From assembly GCA_003132865.1 (NCBI GenBank), contig PKYZ01000271.1:1-15186 (forward strand): a stretch of 15,186 bases of DNA, read 5' to 3'. The notes under the pieces are model-generated. The model made no database searches and had not been told where the DNA came from. It saw only the letters and a list, made by a program, of their open reading frames with translations. Origin of the DNA: Bryobacterales bacterium (lineage in GTDB: Bacteria; Acidobacteriota; Terriglobia; Bryobacterales; Bryobacteraceae). Below, in pieces: positions 5,994 to 15,009 of this stretch; the first letter of the stretch is position 1, and each line of letters starts with the position of its first letter. Position numbers and translations under genes: made by a program.

Positions 5994-6305
5994 ATGAGCA
6001 ACCGGCTGGAAGTGCTGAAGAACATGGCGGCGCAGAATCCCAACGACAGTTTCGCGCGCTACGGTTTGGCGATGGAGTACGCCAATTCCGGCGACCTGGA
6101 GAATGCCATCCAGGAATACCAGGCGCTGCTAGCCGTGAATTCGAACTATTCGGCCGCTTATTTTCACGGGGGCCAGACGCTGGAGAAGTTGGGCCGCCGC
6201 GAAGACGCCCGCGCGCTCTACCGGCAAGGGATTGAGGCGACCACCCGCATCGGGGATCTGCACACCCGCAGCGAGATTCAGGCTGCGCTGGATCTGCTGG
6301 GGTGA
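5994..6305 (+). CDS. Small TPR-repeat protein
   Basis: A soluble helical protein of 103 residues, likely a protein-protein adaptor. Two tetratricopeptide repeats can be read. The first is about 18-50 (NDSFARYGLAMEYANSGDLE, then NAIQEYQALLAVNS); the second is about 52-84 (YSAAYFHGGQTLEKLGRRED, then ARALYRQGIEATTR). Both show the spaced A, G and Y/F residues of TPR helices. A final helix (HTRSEIQAALDLLG) caps the array. There is no signal peptide and no other domain. The ATG at 5994 is preceded by a G-rich but weak ribosome binding region (caggggt). It is divergent from the Cys-rich gene; the partner protein is unknown. Small stand-alone TPR proteins of this kind are common in Acidobacteriota and Deltaproteobacteria, and usually uncharacterised. 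Confidence 0.8.
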   Translation: MSNRLEVLKNMAAQNPNDSFARYGLAMEYANSGDLENAIQEYQALLAVNSNYSAAYFHGGQTLEKLGRREDARALYRQGIEATTRIGDLHTRSEIQAALDLLG

Positions 6306-6543
6306 CGTCGCCTTACGCCTCGCTATCATAAAAAGATACGACTTTCTGAATCACGCCGCCGATCCGGCTATGGAATGCGGGATATTAATTCCTGTTAACA
6401 TTTCTAAGACGATGTAACCAAAAGCCCTGTTTATCCGTTATCGTGTGGCTTCGGAAGTGCTGACATCTCCGGCCGGCTTTAGATTAGAGGAAGTGCCAGG
6501 CCGGTAATGCTCCAGTGGTCCATTGGACCCGAAAGGAACCCAT
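6306..6543 (+). promoter_or_regulatory. Upstream region of the first TonB-dependent receptor
   Basis: This 238-bp spacer has no supported gene. It contains an AT-rich stretch (about 6380-6440, gatattaattcctgttaac) that probably holds the promoter, but no -35/-10 pair stands out. CCGGCC (6469-6474) can pair with GGCCGG (6499-6504) in the likely leader. The ribosome binding site aaagga (6532-6537), 6 nt before the ATG at 6544, decides the receptor start over an in-frame TTG at 6523. Confidence 0.5.
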
Positions 6544-9500
6544 ATGCGGTTTTCTCAATGTTTGATCGTTGTTGCCTTGGCCCAGTTCGCGACCTGCCTG
6601 CTCGGCCAGGTTGCCACCACCAGTTCGCTGGATGGCACAGTTGTTGACCCGCAAGGCGCGGCGGTGGCCGGCGCCCAGGTCGTCGTGACCAATGTCAACA
6701 ACGGCCAAACTTTCAAAGCCACCACCAACGATAGCGGCTATTGGATTCTGCCATCGATGTCCAACGGAGTTTTCAAGGTCGGCGTGACCATGCAGGGCTT
6801 CCGGACGGAGACGGTTGAGAACGTCAAGATAGACGCAGGTGTGCCCACTACAGCCAACGTCAAGCTCGAATTGGGTTCGGTGTCCGAAACCGTGGAGGTG
6901 ACGGGCGGCGCCGAGCTGGTACAGACCGCCAACGCCACCGTGAATACCACGCTCGAGGGGCGGTTCGTGGCCGAACTGCCGGAAATCACCCGCGGCGGCC
7001 TGGACCTGCTGGTGGCCTCGCCCGGGGTCCAGACCGCCGGTGCGAACCGCAATTCCAGCGTCAACGGGCTGCCCAACAGCGCGCTCAACGTCACTCTCGA
7101 CGGGTTGAATACACAGGACCAGCTCTTGAAGAGCAGCAACGGCTTCTTCGTGTACATCCCCATCACGCAGGACTCGATTGAAGAAGTTACCCTGACCACC
7201 TCCGCCGCCGGAGCCGAATCCACCGGCGAGGGGGCCGCCCAAATCAAGTTCATTACCAAGAGCGGCACCAACGAGTTCCACGGCGGCGTGTTCGAACAGG
7301 TGCGCAACACGGCGCTGGATGCCAACTACTATTACAACAACATCACCGGCCTGCCCCGCGACAAGGTGCAGCTCAACCAGTTCGGCGGCCACCTCGGCGG
7401 GCCGATCTGGAAGAACAAGCTTTTCTTCTTCACCAACATCGAGGCGCGCCGGCAGCCCGAATCCGCCGCGGAGACCCGCACGGTGCTGACGCCGGACGCC
7501 ATCAATGGCAACTATACTTACCTCGATCCCGTCACCAACCAGACGCGCACCGTGAACGTGCTCAAGCTGGCCCTGGACAACGGGTATCAGGGCACCGCGG
7601 ATCCCATCGTCGCCAAGACGCTAGGCCAGATCAATTCGCTGGTCTCGGGTTCGCCCAACCTGATTTCCAACGTGTCCTCCAGCGGCGACTACATTCGCGA
7701 CACCCTCAATTACCTGGCCAAGGGCGAGGACAAGAGAACCTTTACCGTCAGCAAGATCGATTACAACATCAACTCCAGGAACCAGTTCTCGATCACGTAT
7801 TCCTACAATAAGTACGACGCGGTGCCCGACATCTTGAATGGCATTGTTCCCGTCTATCCGGGGACGGGCACCGTGCTCGGCAACAACGCCGTCGGCGGCC
7901 AGCTCAGCAACCGCTTCGCGGGAGTTTTCGGATTGCGTTCCACCATTACGCCGCACCTGACCAACGAATTCCACGCCGGCCTGACTGGCGGCACGGTGGT
8001 GTTCGACCCGCAGGCCGACTCGCCCGGATCGTATGCGCAGTGGCGCGGGTACAACATAGCGTTTAGCTCCGGCAGCGGCTTCGCGGCGCCGTCCGGCGTC
8101 TCCGCGTACGCCGCAGGATCGCGGCGGAATTCGCCTACCAAGAACCTGAGCGATACCTTATCGTGGCTGAAAGGGCAGCATGTGCTCAGCTTCGGCGGCA
8201 ATTGGACCCAGGTCAATTTATGGGACCAGACCGTCGGCAACGAAAGCATTCCCACCATGACCTTTGGAATCGACGGCGCCGCCACCGATCCCATCCATAA
8301 TGGCGGCCCGACCGACATCTTCACCAATGCGAATTTCCCGAATGCGCCGCAGAACGTTCTCGACGATGCCGCCGCGCTATACGCGAACCTCACCGGCCGC
8401 GTGAGCAACATCAGCAAGTCGGTGGCCCTCTCGAGCGCGGGCACTTATGGAGCCAATCCTCCCGTCGACCACCTCCAGCAGCGCGAGTTCGGCCTGTTTG
8501 TACAGGATTCCTGGAAGCTCCGGCCGAATCTCACCGTGAACCTCGGTCTCCGTTACGAGTGGGAGGGGCCCCTCCAGGACCTGACCAACACTTATTCGTC
8601 GGTAACACTGGCCTCCATCTGGGGCATCTCCGGTATCGGCAATCTCTTCCAGCCGGGTGTGCTGACGGGCGTAAATCCTCAATTCGTCAAGTACTTCACG
8701 CCGTACAATAGCATGCACCGCTGGAACCCGTCCGGCGGCGTCGCCTGGCAAGTGCCGGCCATGAGCGGGCCGCTGGGCTGGCTGTTCGGCACGCACGCCG
8801 GCGCCACGGTCCTGCGCGCGGGTTACGCCATCAACACCATCCGCGAGGGCACCGACATCATGCTGTCAATGCTGGGGTCCAACCCCGGCCGCAGTGTGGA
8901 CGATTCGGTGGATCCCGACAATTACCCGCAGTACTTCGGCAATCCTGGATCGGTCACCATGAGCAGCGCGACGTTGCCTTCGCGGCCCTTCCCGGCGTCC
9001 CCGACGTATCCCTTCTCTCCGCAGCCCACCGACTCCCTCAACGGGTTCGAGCCCAATCTGAAACTCGGGTACGTGCAGAGCTGGAATATCGGTCTGCAGC
9101 GCGAACTCGGCAAGAGCATGGTGATGGAAGTCCGCTACACCGGCAACCATGGCACCGACCTGTGGCGCCAGATAGCCTTGAACGAAGCCAACATCTATGA
9201 GAACGGGTTCCTAACCGAATGGAACAACGCGTACAACAACCTCAAGATCGCTCAGCAATCTAATCCGAGCAGCACCAACTTCGGCAACCAGGGTCTGCCC
9301 GGCCAGGTGAACATCCCGTTCATCCAGACCGCATATGGCAGAACCAGCTCCTCTACGTTTGCTTACTACCTCACGCAGAATGAGCCGGGACGCTACGCCT
9401 ATGTCTTCTCTTATGCCAATCCTTACCTGTCCAATTGGATGAAGGCCGGCTATCCGGCGAATTTCTTCGTCGTCAACCCCGCGGTGTCGAGCGGGGGCAG

Positions 9501-10383
9501 TTGGATCGTCGGTAATTGGGGCAGCTCCTACTACGACGCCCTCCAGGTGGAGCTCCGGCGGCGGCTGACCAATGGCTTGATGCTGGAGGGGAGCTATGTC
9601 TGGTCAAAATCGCTGGTCGACGGTCCTACCTCCGACTCCAGCCTGTACAGTCCCGGGCCCACCACGTTGCGCAATTTAGGTCTGGACCGGCAGCCGACGC
9701 CGTTCGACATTCCCCAGGCGTTCAAGCTCCAAGCGATCTACGAGCTGCCGTTTGGCCCCAAACACAAGTTCCTTTCCGGCGGCGGTCCGCTAGCCCACAA
9801 GATACTGGAGGGCTGGGAACTCGCCGCGGTCGATCGCAACCAGTCCGGCACGCCCATGCAGCTCACTTCCGGCCGTTACGGGATGAACCAGAACGACCCC
9901 GGCGTGGTCCTGCATAACATCACTGCCGCGCAACTGCAGAGCATGATGTCCATCACCAAGACCACTGGGTCGAACGGAACGGGAATCGTGTCCTACCTGC
10001 CGCAGTCGTTCATTAACAATTCCAACGCCGCGTTCGGGATCAACGGCCAGACTACCGCCAATCTCGATGCGAACGCGCCCTACATCGGACCGCAACTCAC
10101 CCCGGGCCAGTTCGGCTACGAGATCTTTCTGTGGGGACCGTGGCAGAACCACTTTGACTTGAGCCTCATGAAGAAGACGCATATTACGGAGAGGGTGAGC
10201 GTCGACTTCACTGCGAACTTCCTCGACGTCCTCAACCTGACCAATTTTCAGTTGCCCGGACAAGTCAATCAGAATCTGAGTTCCGCCAACTTCGGCCAGA
10301 CGACGTCCGCTTACCAGGACCTCTCGAACGCCCAGGACCCCGGCGCGCGCGTGATCGAATTCCGTCTGCGCCTGAACTTCTAA
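6544..10383 (+). CDS. Oar-type TonB-dependent outer-membrane receptor
   Basis: A very large outer-membrane protein of 1279 residues, expected to import a substrate with TonB/ExbBD energy or to act as an adhesin-like barrel. It has a signal peptide (1-22, MRFSQCLIVVALAQFATCLLG). Next comes a carboxypeptidase-regulatory-like beta-sandwich (about 28-120: GTVVDPQGAAVAGAQVVVTN, NDSGYWILP, GSVSETVEVTGG). The plug region is about 125-250 (LVASPGVQ, NVTLDGLNTQD, SIEEVTLTTS, FITKSGTNEFHGG). GGPIWKNKLFFF (286-297) marks the barrel start. Repeated barrel strands such as FVQDSWKLRPNLTVNLGLRY follow, and the chain ends in RLRLNF with the terminal Phe used for Bam-dependent insertion. Its length is normal for acidobacterial Oar-like proteins and longer than classical siderophore receptors. 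No canonical TonB box is evident. The substrate cannot be predicted. It is convergent with the second receptor. Confidence 0.93.
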   Translation: MRFSQCLIVVALAQFATCLLGQVATTSSLDGTVVDPQGAAVAGAQVVVTNVNNGQTFKATTNDSGYWILPSMSNGVFKVGVTMQGFRTETVENVKIDAGVPTTANVKLELGSVSETVEVTGGAELVQTANATVNTTLEGRFVAELPEITRGGLDLLVASPGVQTAGANRNSSVNGLPNSALNVTLDGLNTQDQLLKSSNGFFVYIPITQDSIEEVTLTTSAAGAESTGEGAAQIKFITKSGTNEFHGGVFEQVRNTALDANYYYNNITGLPRDKVQLNQFGGHLGGPIWKNKLFFFTNIEARRQPESAAETRTVLTPDAINGNYTYLDPVTNQTRTVNVLKLALDNGYQGTADPIVAKTLGQINSLVSGSPNLISNVSSSGDYIRDTLNYLAKGEDKRTFTVSKIDYNINSRNQFSITYSYNKYDAVPDILNGIVPVYPGTGTVLGNNAVGGQLSNRFAGVFGLRSTITPHLTNEFHAGLTGGTVVFDPQADSPGSYAQWRGYNIAFSSGSGFAAPSGVSAYAAGSRRNSPTKNLSDTLSWLKGQHVLSFGGNWTQVNLWDQTVGNESIPTMTFGIDGAATDPIHNGGPTDIFTNANFPNAPQNVLDDAAALYANLTGRVSNISKSVALSSAGTYGANPPVDHLQQREFGLFVQDSWKLRPNLTVNLGLRYEWEGPLQDLTNTYSSVTLASIWGISGIGNLFQPGVLTGVNPQFVKYFTPYNSMHRWNPSGGVAWQVPAMSGPLGWLFGTHAGATVLRAGYAINTIREGTDIMLSMLGSNPGRSVDDSVDPDNYPQYFGNPGSVTMSSATLPSRPFPASPTYPFSPQPTDSLNGFEPNLKLGYVQSWNIGLQRELGKSMVMEVRYTGNHGTDLWRQIALNEANIYENGFLTEWNNAYNNLKIAQQSNPSSTNFGNQGLPGQVNIPFIQTAYGRTSSSTFAYYLTQNEPGRYAYVFSYANPYLSNWMKAGYPANFFVVNPAVSSGGSWIVGNWGSSYYDALQVELRRRLTNGLMLEGSYVWSKSLVDGPTSDSSLYSPGPTTLRNLGLDRQPTPFDIPQAFKLQAIYELPFGPKHKFLSGGGPLAHKILEGWELAAVDRNQSGTPMQLTSGRYGMNQNDPGVVLHNITAAQLQSMMSITKTTGSNGTGIVSYLPQSFINNSNAAFGINGQTTANLDANAPYIGPQLTPGQFGYEIFLWGPWQNHFDLSLMKKTHITERVSVDFTANFLDVLNLTNFQLPGQVNQNLSSANFGQTTSAYQDLSNAQDPGARVIEFRLRLNF

Positions 10384-10399
10384 GCCAACCTCGGAACAC

Positions 10400-10429
10400 C
10401 CGCCAGCCGGATCCTGTGCCGGCTGGCGG
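10400..10429 (+). terminator. Hairpin after the first receptor gene
   Basis: An 11-bp perfect stem (ccgccagccgg, 10400-10410, with ccggctggcgg, 10419-10429) and an 8-nt loop lie 17 bp past the stop at 10383. Only a weak pyrimidine stretch follows, with no real T-run, so it is a good but non-canonical terminator. Confidence 0.65.
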
Positions 10430-10633
10430 CTTCCGCCATTCACGAAGCCACATTCAGGGGCTGTTCCAGATCAGGGGCCTGAACCACAAGGCCAAGGTCA
10501 CAGTCCGTCCGCGGCGCTGACGCAGCGAGCCGGAAGCGCCTGAGCAGCAGCCGGGATGAAGAAGCGGGCCGCCGTCCTCGATCAGATCGGAAAGGAGCCG
10601 CTGCCAAGAGGGCGGTCGAGCGGCGGCGCAACG
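10430..10633. other. Intergenic spacer between convergent receptors
   Basis: About 200 bp between the two terminators. Short open frames exist on both strands (for example 63 codons on the minus strand ending at 10440), but they lack ribosome binding sites or recognisable domains. I see no gene, and it may contain decayed coding sequence. Confidence 0.5.
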
Positions 10634-10658
10634 AAAAAAAGGGAGCCCGAAGGCTCCC
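10634..10658 (-). terminator. Intrinsic terminator of the second receptor gene
   Basis: On the minus strand, gggagcc (10658-10652) pairs with ggctccc (10647-10641) around a stable TTCG loop, followed directly by seven T (10640-10634). It lies about 26 bp past the receptor stop and is a textbook rho-independent terminator. Confidence 0.92.
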
Positions 10659-10684
10659 CCTGAACTGCTCCGCGCTCAGCTTCG

Positions 10685-13600
10685 TCAGAAGATCAACTTG
10701 AGCGCGAGTTGAACGCTGCGCGGGTTGCTCGAATAGGCCTGCGACGGTTGCAGGAAGATTCCCGACTGCGGCCTAAGGAAGTTATCCACCCCAGCGCCAG
10801 TCTGCCCGACCGGCGCAACGTCGCTCAAATTGCCCCCGACATATTGCGGATGGTTGAAGAGATTGATAGCACGGGCCGAGAACTGCACCTTCTTGCTTTC
10901 GGTGATGTTGAAGCTCTTGGCGAAGGTCATGTCCACATCGTTGATGTGGGGAAGCTGCGCGGTGTTGCGGCCCCCGTTGGGCAGCGTACCCGTGGCGGCC
11001 TTGATGTAGCGGGCGTTCGGATTTGTGGCCAGGTAGGCCACGATGTCGCCGGAGCTGTTCGTCAGCGGCGTCACATTGGAGCCCACGTTCGCCGTTCCGG
11101 CCGGGTTGATGAATGTGCGGTCGCCCGCGGAATCGCCGTTCATATTGGCGTCGGTGCCGCTCTGGACGTTCGCCAGGGTACCGCTCTGGAAGGTATAAAT
11201 CGGAGCGAATTCCCAGTTGCCCACGATGTTCCTCATGAACCAATTCCCGTGCTTGAAGAACGGCAGATCGTAAAGCGTCTGGAACGTGAACCGCTGGCGA
11301 TGGTCGAGCGCGGAAGAGGAGCGGTCCAACGCGAGGTTGCGCGGGTTTTCCGGGCGGCGGGGTGTCAGGTCGGTCGAGTGCACGTCGGCTGTGGAATCGT
11401 CGATCGCGTGGCTCCAGGTGTAGGCTCCGATGAACTGCAAGCCGTTGGAGAAGCGGCGGCTCAAAGTGTTCGCCCAGCCGTGGTAAATGGAATTACCCCA
11501 GGGCATGTAGGCGGTGATGGGGCTCTGGAAGCCGGCGTTCAGAAAAGCCGGAAGGAAGTAGCCGCCGTTGTCGAAAATGGTGGTTAGGCAGTTCGTAACC
11601 GCTACACATCCGTTGGCGCCCGAATTCAGGCCATTTTGCAGCCCGTTGAGGATTCCCTGGCTGGGAGCGGTCAGGTACACCGGCAGGGCGTTGGAGGAGT
11701 TGACCACTGGCTGTATGTCCAACTGGTCCTGAATCGACAGGTGCACGCTGTGGGTGCCCACGTAGCGGGTCTCAAAAGTGTAGTCGCCGCGAAATACGTG
11801 CTGCACGCCAATATTCCATGAGACCGTCTCCGGCCGGATCTGATCCGGGACGTAGCCGGCCGTAGAGGCACGCGCATCGGCCTGATCGAGCGTCCCGGCA
11901 TTGGCGTTCGGCGGAATGCCACCGCCGGCCATGAAGCCTTGCCCGGGCTGGCCGGTTACGTCCACTGTGGTGGTGGCCTGCGGCGGCAGCGTCAGCAGCC
12001 CTTGATTGTCGTAGAGCACGTCGTAGAAGAGGCCAAAACCGGCGCGAATGGAGGTTCTGCCGCTGGTGCCGGGCGAGTACGCAAGGCCGATGCGCGGCAT
12101 AATGGCATCCTTCTGCGGTTGCGGATTGCTGAAAGTGATCAGGCCCGGAACATCGGCAATCGAGTTGCGCGTCTGCAGCCGCTCGCTGTAGGGTGTGGTC
12201 TGGTATTCGTAGCGCAGGCCGATGTTCACGGTGAAATTCGGCCGGAACTTCCAGCTATCGTTGGCAAAAAAGCCTGTAAGAACCCGATCTCCGTAATACT
12301 TCGAGTTGCCCAGTGAACGCTGCGCGATGCCGTCGGGAACGTAATCGAACAGATAGTCCGAAAGGTAGCTCCACTCGTAGTCGCCGCGGGCCCGCTGTGT
12401 AAAGGTTTGCGGCGAGATCTGCTTCCAGCCGTCGAAGCCGAATTTGAGGGTGTGCGCGCCCTTGGTCCAGGTGAGGTTGTCGGTTAACTGGTATTGGTTT
12501 TGAATGCCGCTTTGCGGTGCGTTCGGATCGGGACCCAGATTATTGAATCCAAGTTCGTAGATCCCGAGTGTAGGGAATGCATCCAGGCCCGGGAACTTCT
12601 GGGGTCCGACCCCAGTGATGCTGGCGGTGCGGTTGTACCCCAGCCGGAACTCGTTGACCACGCTGGGTGAGAACGTGTGAAACTCCGAAAACGTCGCTAG
12701 GTAGGAGTTGGTGGGCACGGTCTGGTAGAAGGCCGACGGGAAGCCAGCCGTGTCGATAAAGCCCGAGCGGTTCAGAATGAAGCGGCCCCGAATAGAATCC
12801 TTGTCCGAGATATTGTAGTCAATGGAGGCCACGGCGAATTCGTTATTTGTAAAGCTGGGCGCCGTTACCCCAACCAATCCGATTTCCACGGGTGTGCCGG
12901 CCGGAGCCCCCGTCGCGCTCTCCTGGGCAGGTCCTACCAAAGGACTGGCGGAGTCGCCGCAGGCCGAGGGAGCCGCGGCGGCCCCAGCCGTGCCCAGATA
13001 TTGCTTGAGGGTACTCAAGTTGGTCTGGCTGATGCCGGGGATTCCCGCCAGAGTGGCGTATCCGGCGGAGGTCGGCGCGCAGGCCGATCCGCTGGAGGCA
13101 ACGCCACCAATCGGGTTGTACTCGTAGTTGACGAAAAAGAACAGCTTGTTCCTCTTGATCGGGCCACCGAAGGTGCCCCCGAAGCGGTTGTCGTCGAACC
13201 GCGGGTGCAGCGGGAGGCCGTCCACGAAGTTCAGATTATCCGCGGCGTCCAGGTTCCGGTTAAACAAATAGTCGTAGGCCGCCCCGTGAAATTGGTTGGT
13301 GCCGCTCTTCACCACCTGGTTGAACTGGCCGCCCGAGGAGTGGCCGAAGTCCGCACCGAACTGATTCTGGAGGAAGGTGAATTCCGCTACGGCGTCGTTT
13401 GGAACGAACACCAAAGGCCCGGTCACGCTCCCGCTGTTGTTGTCGACGCCTTCGATGGTGAAGTTGTTGTTGCGCGGACGCTGGCCGCCGACGGTCGGAC
13501 CCATGCCTGCGCCGACGCCGCCGCTGGTTCCCACTCCCGCCGCCAGCAGCGACAGGTTAATCACGCCCGAACCACTGGACGCGGTGGGCAGTTCCATCAT

Positions 13601-14038
13601 CTGCTGGGTCTCGAAAGTGTTCTGAAGCTGCGCCGTGGTCGTATCGATCGCTACCGCATTGGCAGTGACTTCCACGGTTTCCACGCTCTTGCCAACCTGC
13701 AAGGTAACGTTGGCAGTAGCCGTGACGTTCAGTTCGATCCCGACGCCCTTGAGCTCCGCCTTCGAAAAACCCGCGGCCATCACCGTGAGGGTGTACGTCC
13801 CAGCGGGCAGGTTAGTAATGCGGTATTCGCCCGCGGACTGCGAAGTGGTTGCAGTATCGACGCCGGTGGCATCGTGGTGCGCGATCACTGTGGCGTTCGG
13901 CACGGTGGCTCCGCTGGCGTCATAGACCGTTCCCGTGAGGTTGCCGCTGACCAACTGCGCGAAACCCGGCAGGCACGCGATGCCCAGCAAGGCGGCCAAA
14001 GCGCTCGCGCGCAGGCTTATCCGTAACTTCAACTTCAT
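10685..14038 (-). CDS. Oar-type TonB-dependent outer-membrane receptor (second copy)
   Basis: A 1117-residue outer-membrane receptor of the same architecture as its convergent neighbour. The signal peptide (1-27, MKLKLRISLRASALAALLGI, then ACLPGFA) ends at a likely AFA-type cleavage site. The carboxypeptidase-regulatory-like domain spans about 33-126 (LTGTVYDASGATVPNATV, SAGEYRITNLPAGTYTLTV, GKSVETVEVTAN). The plug spans about 135-250 (FETQQMMELP, NLSLLAAGV, NNFTIEGVDNNSG, VVKSGTNQFHG). GGPIKRNKLFFF (291-302) begins the barrel, and the chain ends in LALKLIF with terminal Phe. The start at 14038 is chosen over an in-frame upstream codon at 14107 because AAAGGAGA lies 7 nt before it and the signal peptide follows directly. 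The proteins differ widely outside shared motifs, so they are paralogues, not a recent duplication. The ligand is unknown. Expression ends at the strong terminator at 10634-10658. Confidence 0.93.
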   Translation of the reverse strand: MKLKLRISLRASALAALLGIACLPGFAQLVSGNLTGTVYDASGATVPNATVIAHHDATGVDTATTSQSAGEYRITNLPAGTYTLTVMAAGFSKAELKGVGIELNVTATANVTLQVGKSVETVEVTANAVAIDTTTAQLQNTFETQQMMELPTASSGSGVINLSLLAAGVGTSGGVGAGMGPTVGGQRPRNNNFTIEGVDNNSGSVTGPLVFVPNDAVAEFTFLQNQFGADFGHSSGGQFNQVVKSGTNQFHGAAYDYLFNRNLDAADNLNFVDGLPLHPRFDDNRFGGTFGGPIKRNKLFFFVNYEYNPIGGVASSGSACAPTSAGYATLAGIPGISQTNLSTLKQYLGTAGAAAAPSACGDSASPLVGPAQESATGAPAGTPVEIGLVGVTAPSFTNNEFAVASIDYNISDKDSIRGRFILNRSGFIDTAGFPSAFYQTVPTNSYLATFSEFHTFSPSVVNEFRLGYNRTASITGVGPQKFPGLDAFPTLGIYELGFNNLGPDPNAPQSGIQNQYQLTDNLTWTKGAHTLKFGFDGWKQISPQTFTQRARGDYEWSYLSDYLFDYVPDGIAQRSLGNSKYYGDRVLTGFFANDSWKFRPNFTVNIGLRYEYQTTPYSERLQTRNSIADVPGLITFSNPQPQKDAIMPRIGLAYSPGTSGRTSIRAGFGLFYDVLYDNQGLLTLPPQATTTVDVTGQPGQGFMAGGGIPPNANAGTLDQADARASTAGYVPDQIRPETVSWNIGVQHVFRGDYTFETRYVGTHSVHLSIQDQLDIQPVVNSSNALPVYLTAPSQGILNGLQNGLNSGANGCVAVTNCLTTIFDNGGYFLPAFLNAGFQSPITAYMPWGNSIYHGWANTLSRRFSNGLQFIGAYTWSHAIDDSTADVHSTDLTPRRPENPRNLALDRSSSALDHRQRFTFQTLYDLPFFKHGNWFMRNIVGNWEFAPIYTFQSGTLANVQSGTDANMNGDSAGDRTFINPAGTANVGSNVTPLTNSSGDIVAYLATNPNARYIKAATGTLPNGGRNTAQLPHINDVDMTFAKSFNITESKKVQFSARAINLFNHPQYVGGNLSDVAPVGQTGAGVDNFLRPQSGIFLQPSQAYSSNPRSVQLALKLIF

Positions 14039-14562
14039 GCTTTTCTCCTTTGAACGATTTCGTACTAATAGAAAGCTTGAATGAAGGCGTAGCACGTTTC
14101 TAGCCAAAGGAATGCGCCTAGCAACCTCATCATAATATTAGAGTTGTCGCCCAAAAAAGAGAAAACGATACCATTATTGATAACGGCAAAATACGATTTT
14201 TGGTAGGAGCCGCAATCCAAACGTTAAGGAGAATAAGGTATGGCCTGACTGTTTCAAGCCTCATTCTTTCGAGGTTCTCCAACCGGGGCCGGCTCTTTTT
14301 TTGCCGGCGCATGCCACCCACGCTCCAGTTCCGCTTCATACGGTGACAGTCTTGGTCGCAGAAATGTGGGCGGGTCCCCTGGCTCGGCTGTCGGACCGGG
14401 GGTCCGGCGCGCAAACGCATTCACGCTTAGCTCACGGTGAAGTGGCGGCCGCGAGCCCCTTGCACGACATGCAATTCAGCGGCAGCGGAGGGCGTGCGCG
14501 CCAAGATAGCTTCCGATGAGATGCAACGAATTGCCGTACCCGCCGCCTGCCCGCAGCCTGCA
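14039..14562. other. Long intergenic region upstream of the second receptor
   Basis: About 520 bp without a convincing gene. Next to the receptor it holds the ribosome binding site (14045-14052) and an AT-rich block (14125-14215), where TATTAT on the minus strand (14137-14132) could be the receptor -10; a T-rich run lies where its -35 would be. Further on are a plus-strand aaggag (14226-14231) before an ATG-GCC-TGA mini-frame (14240-14248), an inverted pair gccggc (14288-14293 and 14303-14308) around a T-run, and GC-rich filler to the HIT stop. A 96-codon minus-strand frame (14130-14420) has no recognisable domain. A long 5' leader or a small RNA could be here, but I cannot show one. Confidence 0.45.
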
Positions 14563-14994
14563 TCAGCCCTTGCGGACTGCCCCGGCCGCCTCCTTCACGC
14601 GGTTCCGAACGCTCTCCATCCCGGCCGCGCTCTCGTATTTCTGCCGCGGCCAGAAGAAGCCGCGGAGTCCGTCTTTCTTGCGGCGCGGCACGATGTGGAT
14701 ATGCAGATGCGGCACGCTCTGGCTCACGCGGTTGTTGATCGCCACAAAAGAGCCTTCACTTTGCATGGCCTGCTCCACGGCTCCCGCCAGGAGCCTGGCG
14801 TTGCCAAACAACGGACCGGTCAGATCCTCGGGTAGATCCGCCAGTGTCTCATAATGCGTCTTGGGGATCAGCAGGCAATGGCCGGGAAACAGCGGCCGGT
14901 GGTCCAGAAAGGCGAGCGACAAGTCGTCTTCGAAGACCGTAGCCGCCGCCACATCCCCCGCCACAATCCGGCAAAACGAGCAGGTGCTCTCCAT
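14563..14994 (-). CDS. HIT-family nucleotide hydrolase/transferase
   Basis: A small cytoplasmic enzyme of 143 residues that cleaves the alpha-phosphate of substrates such as adenosine phosphoramidate or dinucleoside polyphosphates. The histidine triad is intact in VPHLHIHIVPR (His-x-His-x-His, about 94-104), the middle histidine being the expected nucleophile. The N-terminus has the bacterial HIT opening CSFCRIVAGD with a CxxC pair. Then come FEDDLSLAFLDHRPLFPGHC and the LLIPKTHYETLADL strand, and NNRVSQS before the triad. The C-terminal extension after the triad (KKDGLRGFFWPRQKYESAAG) is a common variant. The ATG at 14994 starts the family core; AGAGG (15007-15011) is the nearest ribosome binding sequence, at a long 12-nt spacing. 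An octamer repeat tract ends just upstream, so promoter elements must lie at or beyond about 15110. Exact substrate is unknown. Confidence 0.92.
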   Translation of the reverse strand: MESTCSFCRIVAGDVAAATVFEDDLSLAFLDHRPLFPGHCLLIPKTHYETLADLPEDLTGPLFGNARLLAGAVEQAMQSEGSFVAINNRVSQSVPHLHIHIVPRRKKDGLRGFFWPRQKYESAAGMESVRNRVKEAAGAVRKG

Positions 14995-15009
14995 CCGGCC
15001 ATGTTACCT

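Noticed and set aside
6484..7392. 302-codon antisense frame in the first receptor
   Set aside because: Shadow frame; the plus strand carries the signal peptide and conserved receptor domains.
13001..14026. 341-codon plus-strand frame in the second receptor
   Set aside because: Shadow frame without recognisable domains or start signals.
14130..14420. 96-codon minus-strand frame upstream of the second receptor
   Set aside because: No ribosome binding site or family likeness, and it runs through the likely promoter of the receptor.
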